A stretch of DNA of 64,000 nucleotides from Progne subis subis. Its lineage: Eukaryota; Chordata; Aves; Passeriformes; Hirundinidae. Numbering within the stretch: the stretch's first letter is position 1; each line of letters opens with the position of its first letter. The notes under the pieces are model-generated. The model did no database searches, was not told the DNA's origin, and saw only the letters and a list, made by a program, of their open reading frames with translations. Below, piece after piece: positions 10,417-20,525 of the stretch. The position numbers were made by a program, and so were the translations under genes. The stretch lies in NCBI GenBank assembly GCA_022316685.1, contig JAKJHU010000388.1, positions 1 through 64,000 on the forward strand, read 5' to 3'.

Positions 10417-11369
10417 ATACTATTGAGTCCTTTTCCCTGAAGGACCTTCGTGGCCTAAGAAAGGATTATACTCAACGACCTGATGAATCTATAATTAGTT
10501 GGTTAGTCCGTCTTTGGGATGCTGCAGGCGAGGCTACAATACTGGATAGCACTGAAGCAAGACATCTTAGATCCCTATCACATGATCCAGTTATTGACCA
10601 AGAAATGATGAGGGAGGCTAGTCCTTGCAGTCTCTGAGAACGGGTCTTGAGAAGCGTGGCACAAAGATATCTGTGTGCCGACGATCTCTATCTGCAGCAA
10701 ACTCAGTGGAAAACCATTGAACAAGGGATTCAGCGCTTGAGAGAAATAGCAGTGGCGGAGATTGTCTTCTCAGATGACCTAAACACTAGGAACCCCGACT
10801 TGGTACCATGTACACCTGTAATGTGGCGAAAACTTGTACGACTTAGGCCACAAGAATACTCCTCTGCTTTAGCAATAATGAAGCGGGATGAGACAGAGGA
10901 GACTGTGCTGGATATGGCGAAGAAGCTCCGAACATATGCAGATGCCGTGCATGGTCCAACACATGCAAGAATCGCAGCTTTGGAAACACAAGTGCGGGGA
11001 TTAGCAGACAAGATAGAAGAGAATCACAAAGAACTCAAGGAGAACATTCTCCAGATCTATGCAGTACAAGTTAAGGGCTCTAGCACCACACGCAAACGTT
11101 CCCTAGATAGAGAGGGAAAAGGCATTCCACGAGCTAAGCTGTAGTCCTTCCTGCGTGATTGTGGAGAAAACATGAAAAGATGGGATGGAGAATCTACTGA
11201 TGCTATGACACAACGGCTGCGTGAATTGTTGGATGGCAAGACTGTGAGAAGAAGTTCTAGCAAGAAGGAAGCAGCTCCGGTTACCCAGGGAAATAGGGAT
11301 AATCAAGCTTAGAGGAGCCCTGCCTCTAGCCAGGTAGAGGCCAGGGAAAACCGTGTTTTTTGGACTGTG

Positions 11370-11654
11370 TAGATTCGTTAGCCTGGCACATCAGAACCAC
11401 AAAAATATGAAGCCTTAGTTGACACTGGTGCACAATGCACATTACTCCCATCAAGACATGTGGGGGAAGAATCTGTTTCCATTGCTGGGGTGACAGGGGG
11501 CTCACAAAATTTTACTTTGGTAGAAGCTAATGTGAGCCTGACTAGAAATGAGTGGAAGAGACACCGTATTGTGACTGGCCCAGAAGCTCCGTGCATTTTG
11601 GGCATAGACTTCCTCCGGAATGGCTATTACAAAAACCCGAAAAGATTTAAGTAG
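11370..11654 (+). pseudogene. pro: Protease region of ERVL-1
   Basis: An aspartic protease with active site LVDTGAQCTLLP (DTG at 11421-11429), a flap region (AGVTGGSQ) and the C-terminal ILGIDFL motif. In-frame TAGs at 11370-11372 and 11379-11381 lie before it, and another at 11652-11654 after it. In ERVL-2 the first and third positions are TGG. The catalytic segment itself is intact; the surrounding polyprotein frame is not. Confidence 0.75.
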
Positions 11655-14497
11655 GCATTCGGGATAGCAGCTGTAGAGACAGGAGATGTTAAGCAGTTGA
11701 ATACCTTGCCTGGACTATCAGAGAACCCATCTGCTGTAAGTCTTCTGAAGGTGGAAGAGCAACAAGTGCCAATTGCCACTTCAACAGTGCATCGCCGACA
11801 GTACAGAACAACTCGAGATGCTGTGATCCCCATCCACAAGATGATCCGTGAGCTGGAGACCCAAGGGGTGGTCAGCAAAACCCACTCACCCTTCAATAGC
11901 CCTATCTGGCCTGTGCGCAAGTCTGACAGAGAATGGAGATTGACCGTGAACTACCGTGCCTTGAACGAAGTGACTCCACCATTGAGCGCTGCTGTGCCGG
12001 ACATGCTGGAACTCCAGTACGAGCTGGAGTCCAAGGCAGCAAAATGGTATGCCACAATTGACATTGCTAATGCATTTTTCTCCATTCCTCTGGCTGCAGA
12101 ATGCAGGCCTCAGTTTGCTTTCACCTGGAGGGGCGTGCAGTACACCTGGAACCGACTGCCCCAGGGGTGGAAACACAGCCCCACCATCTGCCATGGACTG
12201 ATCCAGGCTGCACTGGAAAAAAGGTGAGGCTCCGGAACATCTACAGTACATTGATGACATCATTGTGTGGGGGAACACGGCAATAGAAGTGTTTGAGAAA
12301 GGAGAGAAGATCATCCAGATTCTCCTGAAGGCTGGCTTTGCTATCAAGAAGAGCAAAGTTAAGGGACCTGCTCAAGAGATCCAGTTTCTAAGAATAAAGT
12401 GGCAAGATGGAAAGCGTCAGATTCCCACTGAAGTCATCAACAAAATCACAGCAATGTGTCCACCAACCAACAAAAAAGGAAACACAAGCTTTCCTAAGCG
12501 CCATAGGTTTCTAGAGGATGCACATTCCTGAGTACAGCCAGATTGTGAGCCCTCTCTACCTAGTCACCCGCAAGAAGAATGATTTCCACTGGGGCCCTGA
12601 ACAGCAACAAGCCTTTGCCCAGATCAAACAGGAGATCGCTCATGCAGTAGCCCTTGGCCCAGTCAGGACAAGACCAAATGTGAAAAACGTGCTCTACTCA
12701 GCAGCCAAAAACAATAGCCTGTCCTGGAGCCTTTAGCAAAAAGTGCCTAGGGAGACTCGGGGCCAGCCACTGGGATTCTAGAGCCGAAGCTACAGAGGGT
12801 CCGAAGCCAACTACACTCCAACAAAGAAGGAAATCTTAGCCGCCTATGAAAGAATTCAAGCTGCCTCAGAAGTAGTAGGCACTGAAACACAACTCCTGCT
12901 AGCACCTCGACTACCAGTGCTGGGATGGATGTTTAAAGCAGAAGTACCCTCTACCCACCATGCCACCAATGCCACATGGAGCAAATAGATTGCCCTCATC
13001 ACTCAGCACGCCCGCATTAGAAACCCAAATCGCCCTGGGATTCTAGAAATAATTACAAACTAGCCAGAAGGTGAAAACTTTAGTCTCATAGATGAAGAAG
13101 AGCAGGAACAAGTGACACGTGCTGAAGAAGCTCCACCATACAACCAACTGCCAGCAGAAGAAACTTGCTACGCTCTTTTCACTGACGGTTCCTGCCGCAT
13201 CGTAAGGATGAAACGAAAGTGGAAAGCAGCCGTATGGAGCCCCACACGACAGGTTGCACAAGCCACTGAAAGAGAAGGTGAGTCAAGCCAACTTGCTGAA
13301 CTCAAAGCTGTTCAACTGGCCCTGGACATTGCTGAAAGAGAGAAGTAGCCAAAGCTCTACCTCTACACTCATTCGTGGATGGTAGCTAATGCTCTGTGGG
13401 GATGGCTGGAAAAGTAGAAAAAGGCCAATTAGCAGCGCAGAGGAAAGCCAATCTGGGCTGCAGATGAGTGAAAGGACATTGCCACTGAGGTAGAGAAGCT
13501 ACCTGTCAAAGTCCGTCATGTAGATGCCCATGTCCCCAAGAGTCGGGCTAATGAGGAGCACCGAAACAACGAGCAGGTAGATCAAGCTGCAAAGATAGAG
13601 GTGTCAAAGATAGACTTAGATTAGCAACACAAGGGAGAGTTGTTCCTAGCTCAATAGGCCCATGATGCCTCAGGTCACCAGGGCAGAAATGCCACCTATA
13701 AGTGGGCCCGAGACCGAGGGGTGGATCTAACCATGGACAGTATTTCTCAGGTTATCCATGACTGTGAGACGTGTGCTGCCATCAAACAGGCCAAGCGGGT
13801 GAAGCCCCTATGGTATAGTGGGCGATAGTCCAAGTATAAGTATGGAGAAGCCTGGCAGATTGACTACATCACCCTTCCCCAAACCCGCCAAGGCAAGCGC
13901 TACGTGCTGACCATGGTGGAAGCCACAACTGGATAGCTAGAGACCTACCCTGTGCCTCACGCTACTGCCCGGAACACCATCCTGGGCCTTGAAAAGCAAG
14001 TTCTTTAGAGGCATAGTACCCCTGAGAGGATTGAGTCAGACAATGGAACTGATTTCAAGAACAGCCTCATCAATAACTGGGCTAAGGAACATGGCATTGA
14101 GTGGGTGTACCATATCCCCTATCATGCACCAGCTTCAAGGAAGGTAGAAAGATACAATAGACTGCTAAAAACCACCCTGAAAGCACTAGGTGAGGGATCA
14201 TTCAAAAATTAGGAGCAGCATCTAACAAAGGCCACCTAGTTAGTTAACACCCGAGGTTCCACCAACCGAGCAGGCCCTGCCCAATCTGAGCCCCTACATA
14301 CAGTAAATGGAAAAAAAGTCCCAGTAGTACATGTAAGAGGTTTGTTAGGGAAGACAGTTTAGATCAATCCTGCTTCAAGTACAGAAGATCCCATCCGTGG
14401 GATTGTCTTTGCTCAGGGGCCAAGCTGCACATGGTAGGTAATGCAGAAAGATAGAACCACACGATGTGTACCCCAGGGAGATTTAATTGTTGGGTGA
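11655..14497 (+). pseudogene. pol: pol of ERVL-1 (RT, RNase H, integrase), multiply stopped
   Basis: RT fingers and palm are open from 11697 to 12227 (VNYRALNEVTPP, NRLPQGWKHSPT). A frameshift follows, then the catalytic motif in YIDDIIVWG near 12250. RNase H motifs (FTDGSC near 13184; AELKAVQ) lie in 13143-13348. The integrase region (about 13660-14490) keeps the zinc-binding HH-CC pattern and the D, D, E residues (QIDYI, ESDNGTD, KVERYN). In-frame stops occur at 12986, 13061, 13346, 13415, 13430, 13469, 13622, 13655, 13826, 13934, 14006, 14210, 14237, 14360, 14435 and 14495 (first base of each). Almost all are TAG or TGA where tryptophan fits, while other conserved residues remain. Confidence 0.85.
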
Positions 14498-14648
14498 GAA
14501 CCGTGTGTAATTATCGTTGTGTGCTGAATAGTACTGCCACTGTATGTAGTTATATATTGCATATTGTTTTTATATAGATGTATGTGTGTGTAGAGCTAGA
14601 GTATATATAAGTTTTAGTAAATTGACAATATGGGGATAAGGGGTGGAA

Positions 14649-15285
14649 TGTCCTAGGGTAACTTTATGATGCTTGTATCCCCAATCGTCTGTTCTGTTTG
14701 GACTCTATATATTGAGTCCTGTGCCTTTAAGACTGGTTCTAAGAGCAAGGAGAAGCGCGGAGTTTGTTTTGAGAAAACTGCCTGACTCCTCCACATTCTT
14801 CTCCAGACGGTGTTCAGCGGAGGCTTAGAGAGACTGCAGGACAGAGATCTTTTTGCTTTTAGTTAGTTTCAGCTAGCTAAAGCAGAGAAGTTCCCTGGAC
14901 TGTTTTTTTTCTTTCTTTTTTCTTAGAACTGTTTAAACCTGCTCTGGACTGAAAACCCAAGGGAGCACTGGAGGCTGCACCTGCGGCCCACCGGGGCCTG
15001 GAGCTCGGCATTTTCCAGCAGCGCCGGAGGAACTAGGACTGAAGAGAGACTGAGAGAGAGCCGAGCTCCACCCACGGCAAAGACTTTCTCAATTTGCCAT
15101 CTCACTTCAGAACGAGAAGTTTTATTGTTTCATATTATTCATTCTTTATACTTGTATGCACTTTATTTGTTTAGTAAAATAGTTTTTTCCACTTTTCTCC
15201 ACAAAGGTTTTTTTTTTTTTTTCGGACTGGTTAGAAGGAGGGGCCACTTGAGATTGCTTCCCAAATTTGTCTCCAAACCAAGACA
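14649..15285 (+). mobile_element. 3' LTR of ERVL-1, G-to-A edited
   Basis: Starts TGTCCTAGGG and ends CCAAGACA, 637 bp, with a deletion of about 28 bp near its end relative to the 5' LTR. It carries about 14-16 G-to-A changes, mostly in GG context, for example cttggag to cttagag, gcaaggac to gcaaagac and gagaggtt to gagaagtt. Few differences run in other directions. Confidence 0.9.
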
Positions 15286-16892
15286 TGTGGGAAAATTAAT
15301 AACTTTAAAATTTGAAAATGGGGAAAACAAAATTTCTTTATTTATTCCAATATTCTTACAAGTACGCAAGAAGCTGTTAGAAGCAGAAAACAACAGACAG
15401 CCATGCTCTCAGCAACTCCCTGTTCCCGAGAAGCAGGGATTCCCTGATTCCATACTGGATTCCGCTCCTCAAACCCACCCATCGTCCTTATACCCTCCTC
15501 TCCCACCTGTTTTCCCTCAGCAAGATGCACTTTTTTCCTCTCGGGGCTCTGGCCACGTGGATGAGACCCTGGGGGGCTCGCACCACGCGGTCACCCCTGA
15601 TGGCGGACGGCATTGTATTCCTCCTCCTTCCCACTATCCCTTCTTCCCCCCACTTCCCGCCCCGACCCCTTATCTCTCACCCAATCCCCCACCCCACCCT
15701 TCTCCCCAGTGCCTCCCCCTCCCTCCGAGCGGCCGCGCCAAGGGGGAGCGGGGAGGGTCCCTTGCAGTCACCAGTGCCAGCGTGGCTGGAGTGAAAGATA
15801 GTGACGGGCGGCTGCCAGCCCGCAGCAGCGGAGGGGTGAGTGGCCCCCCTGCAGCAAGGGCTAAGGAGCAGCCTAGCCTGGGGCCCCGGGGGAGGAGGGA
15901 AGAGCTGCCTGTTGCCGGACCCCAGGGAGGGGGTGGGACAACACCCTCTGGCTGCCTGGGTAATAGAGAAGCAGCAGGATTTTTAGCAACTCAGAATAAT
16001 GATCAAGAAAGCATACCATCTGTGGCTCCTGTAGTATATGTAGGCAAAAGACATGTGCGTAAAGAGTATCTGCCTTTTTCATACCAAGATAAAAAAGAGC
16101 TGTGTAAAATGCAGAAACAATTTGGGAGATCCAGTGAAATATTTAAGGGCATGATGAAAGCTACCTTCAGTTCAAATGAGATGGTACCCAGTGACATTAA
16201 AGATTTATTCAGATGCCTATTAACTCCCTCAGAGTATGACCTATGGGAAGGATTATGGAAAAAAGCTTTGAAAACAATATTGCAGGAAATTCAGCAAACT
16301 CCTGATGCTCAGGACAGCGATGACAATGACATCACACATGATCATTTGTGTGGTGAAGGTGATTTATCTAGTGCAAATGAGCAAATTCGGTTGTTATCCA
16401 AGTCAGTTTTAGATAAGATCTGTAATGCTGCAGAAAAGACTTTTTATCAGATTCCATCACCTGAGATAAAGACCAGTTATGTTAACATTAAACAGTTTCC
16501 TTCAGAGAATTTCTTGCAGTTTGTGGACCGTCTGAGAAGTCAAGTGGAAAGACAAGTGCAAGACCCAATGGTACAGGCAGAATTGATTAAGGAGATGGCT
16601 CAGAGGAATGCTAATGAGACCTGTCGTAGAATCATTCTTAGCCTTCCCCTTGACCCATTGCCTAGTCTTGCACAGATGATAGAAGCCTGTACCAGGAGAG
16701 AGGAACTTTTCAGTGCACCTGAAAGGAATCCGGGACTGACACACCCAAAGCCTGTGGCAACTGCAGCACCAGGAGCAAGGAGGCAACCAATGTCATCAGA
16801 CCAGCTGCAGCACATCATCTGCCACCGCTGCAAAAGGCCAGGACACTTCGCCAAGGCCTGCCCGGAAAACCAGAAACGCAAGTCAAAAATCA

Positions 16893-16902
16893 AAAAAACT
16901 GA
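16893..16902 (+). other. gag-pro -1 frameshift signal of ERV-3 (AAAAAAC)
   Basis: The heptamer A AAA AAC at 16893-16899 is followed directly by TGA (16900-16902), which is the gag stop in copy 2 (heptamer complement at 39869-39875). This is a canonical -1 slippage site of the kind used at betaretrovirus gag-pro junctions. In this copy the upstream 1-bp deletion takes gag out of register with the site. Confidence 0.8.
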
Positions 16903-16931
16903 ATTCACAGCGCGGCCCAGATTTTATCTCC

Positions 16932-17759
16932 TTGACGCGCCAAGAAAGAAATTTACAAGGCCATACCGTGGCAAATGTCTCTCTCTTAACAAAAAAGGGG
17001 GAGGGCAGGTTGCAGGGTGTGGGGGTACAGAAAAATAAAAATGTCAAATGTTCAACTAACAAGGTATGGCAGCCGCAAGGCCGATATAGGCTCGTGACTA
17101 CCAAAGGTTTTCATTTCAGATCTACTGATTGGACAGTAATTACAGTGGACCTGCAAAACATTTCACAGGACATGAAGGTTAACCACATGGAGCAGAACAG
17201 TGAGTATTTTGTTATTGGGGACACAGCACACACACCCTTGGAGGTTGAGGTAGCTCCCATGACCATTAAGGGAAAGATAACAGGCCTCATGCTGTTGGCA
17301 CGCTGCATGCACCCACCATTCTACCTGGTAGAGGGGCAAGTTCTTGCCCAGGCCATTCCTATTCCGGCTGAGGTCCTAGCAGATGGAAAATCACCGGAAG
17401 TCTACTGGGCAGAGGTGGTGGGGGAGAACAAACCTTCTCTGGCATGTAACTTAGCCTGTGGGTCAGACCGCCTCCACGTGGAGGGGGTGCTTGACTCCGG
17501 CGCAGACATTACTGTTATACCTGAGAGCATGTGGCCATCACATTGGGAGCTGCAACCTGTGGCAGGCAAACTTCAGGGCATAGGAGGAATCACAATGGCA
17601 AAAATCTCAAAAAATATAGTGCAAATTGAGGGACCTGACGGGAAATTGGCAAATGTCCGTCCATTCGTTGCTGAATATAAGGCTCTCTTATGGGGGAGAG
17701 ACACCATGTCGCAGTGGGGAGTCCAACTGGTCATTCCTAAGACACCCCAGGATTTTTAG
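16932..17759 (+). CDS. pro: dUTPase-like/protease (pro) of ERV-3
   Basis: An open frame of 275 residues overlaps the end of gag in another frame, as expected for a gene reached by -1 slippage; the real upstream limit is the slippery site near 16893. Residues about 55-150 (HTPLEVEVAPMTIKG through VEGQVLAQAIPIP) sit where betaretroviruses encode dUTPase, but the motifs are weak. The protease follows with active site LDSGADITVIP (about residue 194), GIGGI flap-like residues and a C-terminal LLWGRDTMSQWGV. It ends at GGATTTT-TAG, the pro-pol frameshift signal. No internal stop is seen. Copy 2 encodes an almost identical protein on the minus strand up to its truncation. Confidence 0.85.
   Translation: MTRQERNLQGHTVANVSLLTKKGEGRLQGVGVQKNKNVKCSTNKVWQPQGRYRLVTTKGFHFRSTDWTVITVDLQNISQDMKVNHMEQNSEYFVIGDTAHTPLEVEVAPMTIKGKITGLMLLARCMHPPFYLVEGQVLAQAIPIPAEVLADGKSPEVYWAEVVGENKPSLACNLACGSDRLHVEGVLDSGADITVIPESMWPSHWELQPVAGKLQGIGGITMAKISKNIVQIEGPDGKLANVRPFVAEYKALLWGRDTMSQWGVQLVIPKTPQDF
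17750..17759 (+). other. pro-pol -1 frameshift signal of ERV-3 (GGATTTT)
   Basis: G GAT TTT at 17750-17756 is followed by the pro stop TAG (17757-17759), and pol is open in the -1 frame from there. ERV-C uses the same heptamer at its pro-pol junction (minus strand, 5746-5752 and 61861-61867), which supports related betaretrovirus-like expression strategies. Confidence 0.75.
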
Positions 17760-17770
17760 AAATAGCCACT

Positions 17771-20473
17771 GTGGAGCGCCCTACCCACAAACTAAAGTGG
17801 TTGGACAATAACCCAAGATGGGTAGCACAGTGGCCATTGAGTAAAGAGAAGCTCAAGGCGCTTGAGGAGCTTGTGGAGGAGCAGGTGGCTCAAGGTCACC
17901 TAGAAGAGACAACAAGCCCCTGGAATTTCCCAGTCTTTGTAATAAAGAAACCGGGAAAGGACAAGTGGAGGTTGCTCCATGACCTCCGAGAAATAAACAA
18001 AATTATAGAGGACATGGGACCACTCCAACCAGGGATGCCTTCTCCAACAATGCTCCCTCGAGACTGGCAATTGGCTGTTTTAGATATCAAAGATTGTTTC
18101 TTCCAAATTCCTCTACACCCAGAAGATGCCCCACGGTTTGCATTCTCGGCTCCTACCATTAATCGAGAAGCCCCAATGAAGAGATATCACTGGAAAGTAC
18201 TTCCCCAAGGTCTGAAATCTAGTCCTTTCATATGCCAACAGTACGTAGCCTCATTACTCTCACCAGTACGTGCCAAGAGAAAGGATGCCATCATCCTTCA
18301 CTACATGGATGATCTACTCGTGTGTGCCCCCAATGACTCTATACTCCAACACACGCTTGACCTAGTGGTTAAGGTTTTAACCTCTGCTGGATTTCAGTTA
18401 CAGGAAGATAAACTTCAAAGGATGCCACCTTGGAAGTACCTGGGTCTACAAATAACTGCAAGGACCATTGTTCCGCAGAAATTGGAAATCGAGTGTAATC
18501 CCAAAACCCTAGCAGATCTCCACTCCTTGTGTGGGTCTTTGAATTGGGTAAGACCTTGGCTAGGCCTCACAAATGAAGATTTAGACCCTCTCTTCAATTT
18601 ATTGAAGGGGGAGAAGGAGCTGGTTTCTCCCAGGGAACTGACCCCAGAGGCAAAGACATCAATCGAAAAGGTACAGAAGGCCTTATCAGAGAGGCAGGCT
18701 CATCGATGTGAGCCAAACATACCTTTCCAATTCATTGTTCTAGGAAAACTGCCACATTTGCATGGTTTGATTTTTCAATGGATCGAAGGGCAGAGAGATT
18801 CACTCTTGATCATAGAGTGGGTCTTCCTCTCTCACCAAAGATCCAAGACCATCACTGAGCCGCAAGAGTTGATAGCTCAACTGATTCGGAAGGCAAGGGT
18901 GAGATTGTGTGAACTGGCTGGTTGTGACTTTACATGTATTCACCTTCCGGTCAAACTTTCTAAGGAGGGAAGGAACTCTCCCAAGAGATTGACCAAAGAG
19001 ATGTTTGAGCATTTGCTCCAGAGCAATGCCAGTCTCCAGTTATCACTGGACAGCTACAGGGGACAAATATCAGTCCATGCCCCGTCTCACAAGTTGCTCA
19101 ATGAGGAATTCCACCTCATTCCTCATGAGAAGAGGAGTCGGAGACCACTCAAGGCTCTCACAGTGTTCACGGATGCATCCGGGGCTCCCCACAAGTCGGT
19201 GATGACTTGGAGAAATCCTCAGACTCAGCGTTGGGAAGCTGATGTGGAGTTTGTGGAGGGATCCCCCCAAGTGGCTGAACTAGCTGCAGTGGTAAGAGCC
19301 TTTGAGAAGTTCTCGGAACCAATTAATTTGGTAACAGACTCTGCTTACGTGGCGGGGGTAGTGTCCAGAGCGGAGCAGGCTGTGCTCAAAGAAATTGACA
19401 ATGAACATCTCTTCAGATTGCTTTCAAGGCTAATTTATTTAATTTCTCATCGAGAACATCCGTTCTATGTGATGCATGTAAGATCACACACTGATTTGCC
19501 AGGTGAAATTGCAGAGGGGAATCGTCAGGCAGATTCCCTCGCTGCCCCTGTTGAAAATGCACGTCTCCCTGATATCTTCCAACAGGCAAAGCTGAGTCAC
19601 CAACAATACCATCAGAATGTGCCAGGCCTGATCCGTCAGTTCCAGCTAACATGGAGCCAGGCTCGAGCCATTGTGGCCACCTGTCCCAACTGCCAGGTCC
19701 AAGCGATGCCATCGATGGGTATGGGAGTTAACCCCCGGGGCCTTGGCAGTTGTGAGGTATGGCAGACAGACATCACACACATTCCTAGTTTTGGACGCCT
19801 CAAATATGTTCATGTAAGCATTGACACACATTCAGGCGCAGTGTATGCCTCTGCCCATGCAGGGGAAAAGACTGAACATGCCAAGAAACACCTAGTGCAA
19901 GCTTTTTCAGTGTTGGGGATTCCAAAAGAAATCAAAACTGATAATGGCCCAGCGTACACGTCCAAGGGGTTCCTGGAGTTTGTCCAGCAGTGGGGAGTGG
20001 AACATAAAACTGGCATCCCTCACTCCCCCACAGGTCAAGCTGTGGTTGAGCGAGCACATCAGACGCTCAAACAGGTCCTGGCTAGACAGAGTAGTACGAC
20101 TGTGTGGATGTCTCCACATGAGAAACTCTGCAAAGCCATGTTTACCATCAATTTTCTGAACTGTTCATTTGAAAACATGAGTCCACCAGTGGTACGCCAT
20201 TTTAACAGTGGCAATCAGTTCAAATTGTCTCAGCGTCCACCGGTCATGATTAGGGATCCAGAAACTTGGGAAACCAAAGGTCCCTATGAGCTCGTGACCT
20301 GGGGTCGTGGCTATGCGTGCGTGGCCACTCCCTCAGGCCCTCGGTGGATTCCCCAGAAGTGGGTGAAACCTTTTGTCCCTAAAAATCCAGCTCCAGCAGA
20401 AGGGGATAAGAGGCAAGTAGCCGTTGCATCCAAAAGAAGACGCCGCCGGATGGAAGAAAAAGAATCTTCCTAG
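17771..20473 (+). CDS. pol: pol of ERV-3: reverse transcriptase, RNase H, integrase (open)
   Basis: A 900-residue open frame with every expected domain. RT: WPLSKEKLKALEEL entry, LDIKDCFFQIPLH palm motif, LPQGLKSSP, and HYMDDLLV with YMDD at about residues 178-181. Connection domain about 250-440. RNase H: FTDASG (Asp about 468), AELAAVVRAFE, TDSAYVAG. Integrase: zinc-binding H-H-C-C (HQQYHQN to CPNC, about 615-645), catalytic D in TDITHI, D in KTDNGPAY, E in AVVERAH with 35 residues between the last two, and a C-terminal domain ending in a basic tail (KRRRRRMEEKESS). In a retrovirus it copies RNA into DNA and inserts it. Translation would begin by slippage from pro, so the first methionine is not a start. 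No disrupted catalytic residue was found; this is the best preserved gene in the window. Confidence 0.93.
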   Translation: MERPTHKLKWLDNNPRWVAQWPLSKEKLKALEELVEEQVAQGHLEETTSPWNFPVFVIKKPGKDKWRLLHDLREINKIIEDMGPLQPGMPSPTMLPRDWQLAVLDIKDCFFQIPLHPEDAPRFAFSAPTINREAPMKRYHWKVLPQGLKSSPFICQQYVASLLSPVRAKRKDAIILHYMDDLLVCAPNDSILQHTLDLVVKVLTSAGFQLQEDKLQRMPPWKYLGLQITARTIVPQKLEIECNPKTLADLHSLCGSLNWVRPWLGLTNEDLDPLFNLLKGEKELVSPRELTPEAKTSIEKVQKALSERQAHRCEPNIPFQFIVLGKLPHLHGLIFQWIEGQRDSLLIIEWVFLSHQRSKTITEPQELIAQLIRKARVRLCELAGCDFTCIHLPVKLSKEGRNSPKRLTKEMFEHLLQSNASLQLSLDSYRGQISVHAPSHKLLNEEFHLIPHEKRSRRPLKALTVFTDASGAPHKSVMTWRNPQTQRWEADVEFVEGSPQVAELAAVVRAFEKFSEPINLVTDSAYVAGVVSRAEQAVLKEIDNEHLFRLLSRLIYLISHREHPFYVMHVRSHTDLPGEIAEGNRQADSLAAPVENARLPDIFQQAKLSHQQYHQNVPGLIRQFQLTWSQARAIVATCPNCQVQAMPSMGMGVNPRGLGSCEVWQTDITHIPSFGRLKYVHVSIDTHSGAVYASAHAGEKTEHAKKHLVQAFSVLGIPKEIKTDNGPAYTSKGFLEFVQQWGVEHKTGIPHSPTGQAVVERAHQTLKQVLARQSSTTVWMSPHEKLCKAMFTINFLNCSFENMSPPVVRHFNSGNQFKLSQRPPVMIRDPETWETKGPYELVTWGRGYACVATPSGPRWIPQKWVKPFVPKNPAPAEGDKRQVAVASKRRRRRMEEKESS

Positions 20474-20525
20474 ATGTGGACTCCTTCCGGCAGAAACCGA
20501 AACTTTTAACATGTTTTAAAAATGT

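Larger units (their letters stand above)
9306..11144 (+). pseudogene. gag: gag of ERVL-1, with hydrophobic N-terminal region and internal repeats
   Basis: The frame is open from the primer-binding site. Its first about 210 residues contain several strongly hydrophobic segments (for example FFVVVVVLWVGI, LLGSVIMAY, FLVFHVVTFLYMAYSF). A repeat-rich linker follows (positions 10150-10416), then a capsid-like region that matches ERVL-2 (48051-49058). A TGA at 10635-10637 stands where ERVL-2 has tryptophan (SLWER), and a TAG at 11142-11144 also corresponds to tryptophan. The true start codon is uncertain because the hydrophobic part precedes the conserved capsid. Broken by two stops, both explained by G-to-A change. 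Confidence 0.75.
8632..15285 (+). mobile_element. ERVL-1: class III (ERVL) element with G-to-A hypermutation
   Basis: Two LTRs (8632-9296, 14649-15285) bound a gag-pro-pol interior without a visible env. The 5-bp target duplication TGTGG (8627-8631 and 15286-15290) is perfect and lies inside ERV-3 gag. RT, with the motif context YTWNRLPQGWKHSP, is of the ERVL type. About 22 stops interrupt the coding frames, nearly all where tryptophan is expected. The 3' LTR has many G-to-A changes relative to the 5' LTR. The pattern is best explained by cytidine deaminase editing of minus-strand cDNA before integration. Confidence 0.9.
8457..17038 (+). pseudogene. gag: gag of ERV-3, split by ERVL-1 and frameshifted at its end
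   Basis: Gag starts MGIRLSR, a myristoylation-type N-terminus, at 8457. The coding sequence stops after about 58 codons at 8631, where ERVL-1 is inserted, and resumes at 15291. The distal part holds a long proline-rich region with late-domain-like SLYPPLPP (near 15500), a capsid domain with a major-homology-type segment (FLQFVDRLRSQVE, near 16510) and one zinc knuckle CHRCKRPGHFAKAC (near 16825). The gag stop follows the slippery heptamer AAAAAAC (16893-16899) in copy 2. Here an upstream A run is one base shorter (five versus six), which shifts the frame and lets it read to 17038. The frame therefore has two separate lesions: a 6.65-kb insertion and a 1-bp deletion. Confidence 0.85.

Noticed and set aside
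10123..10440. Second repeat frame overlapping ERVL-1 gag repeats
   Set aside because: Another frame of the same 27-bp repeat; stays open only because the unit length is a multiple of three.
8632..15285. CpG deamination as the cause of the ERVL-1 stops
   Set aside because: TGG to TAG/TGA is not a CpG change, the changes are almost all G-to-A on one strand, and matching C-to-T is scarce. Age is limited by the host ERV-3.
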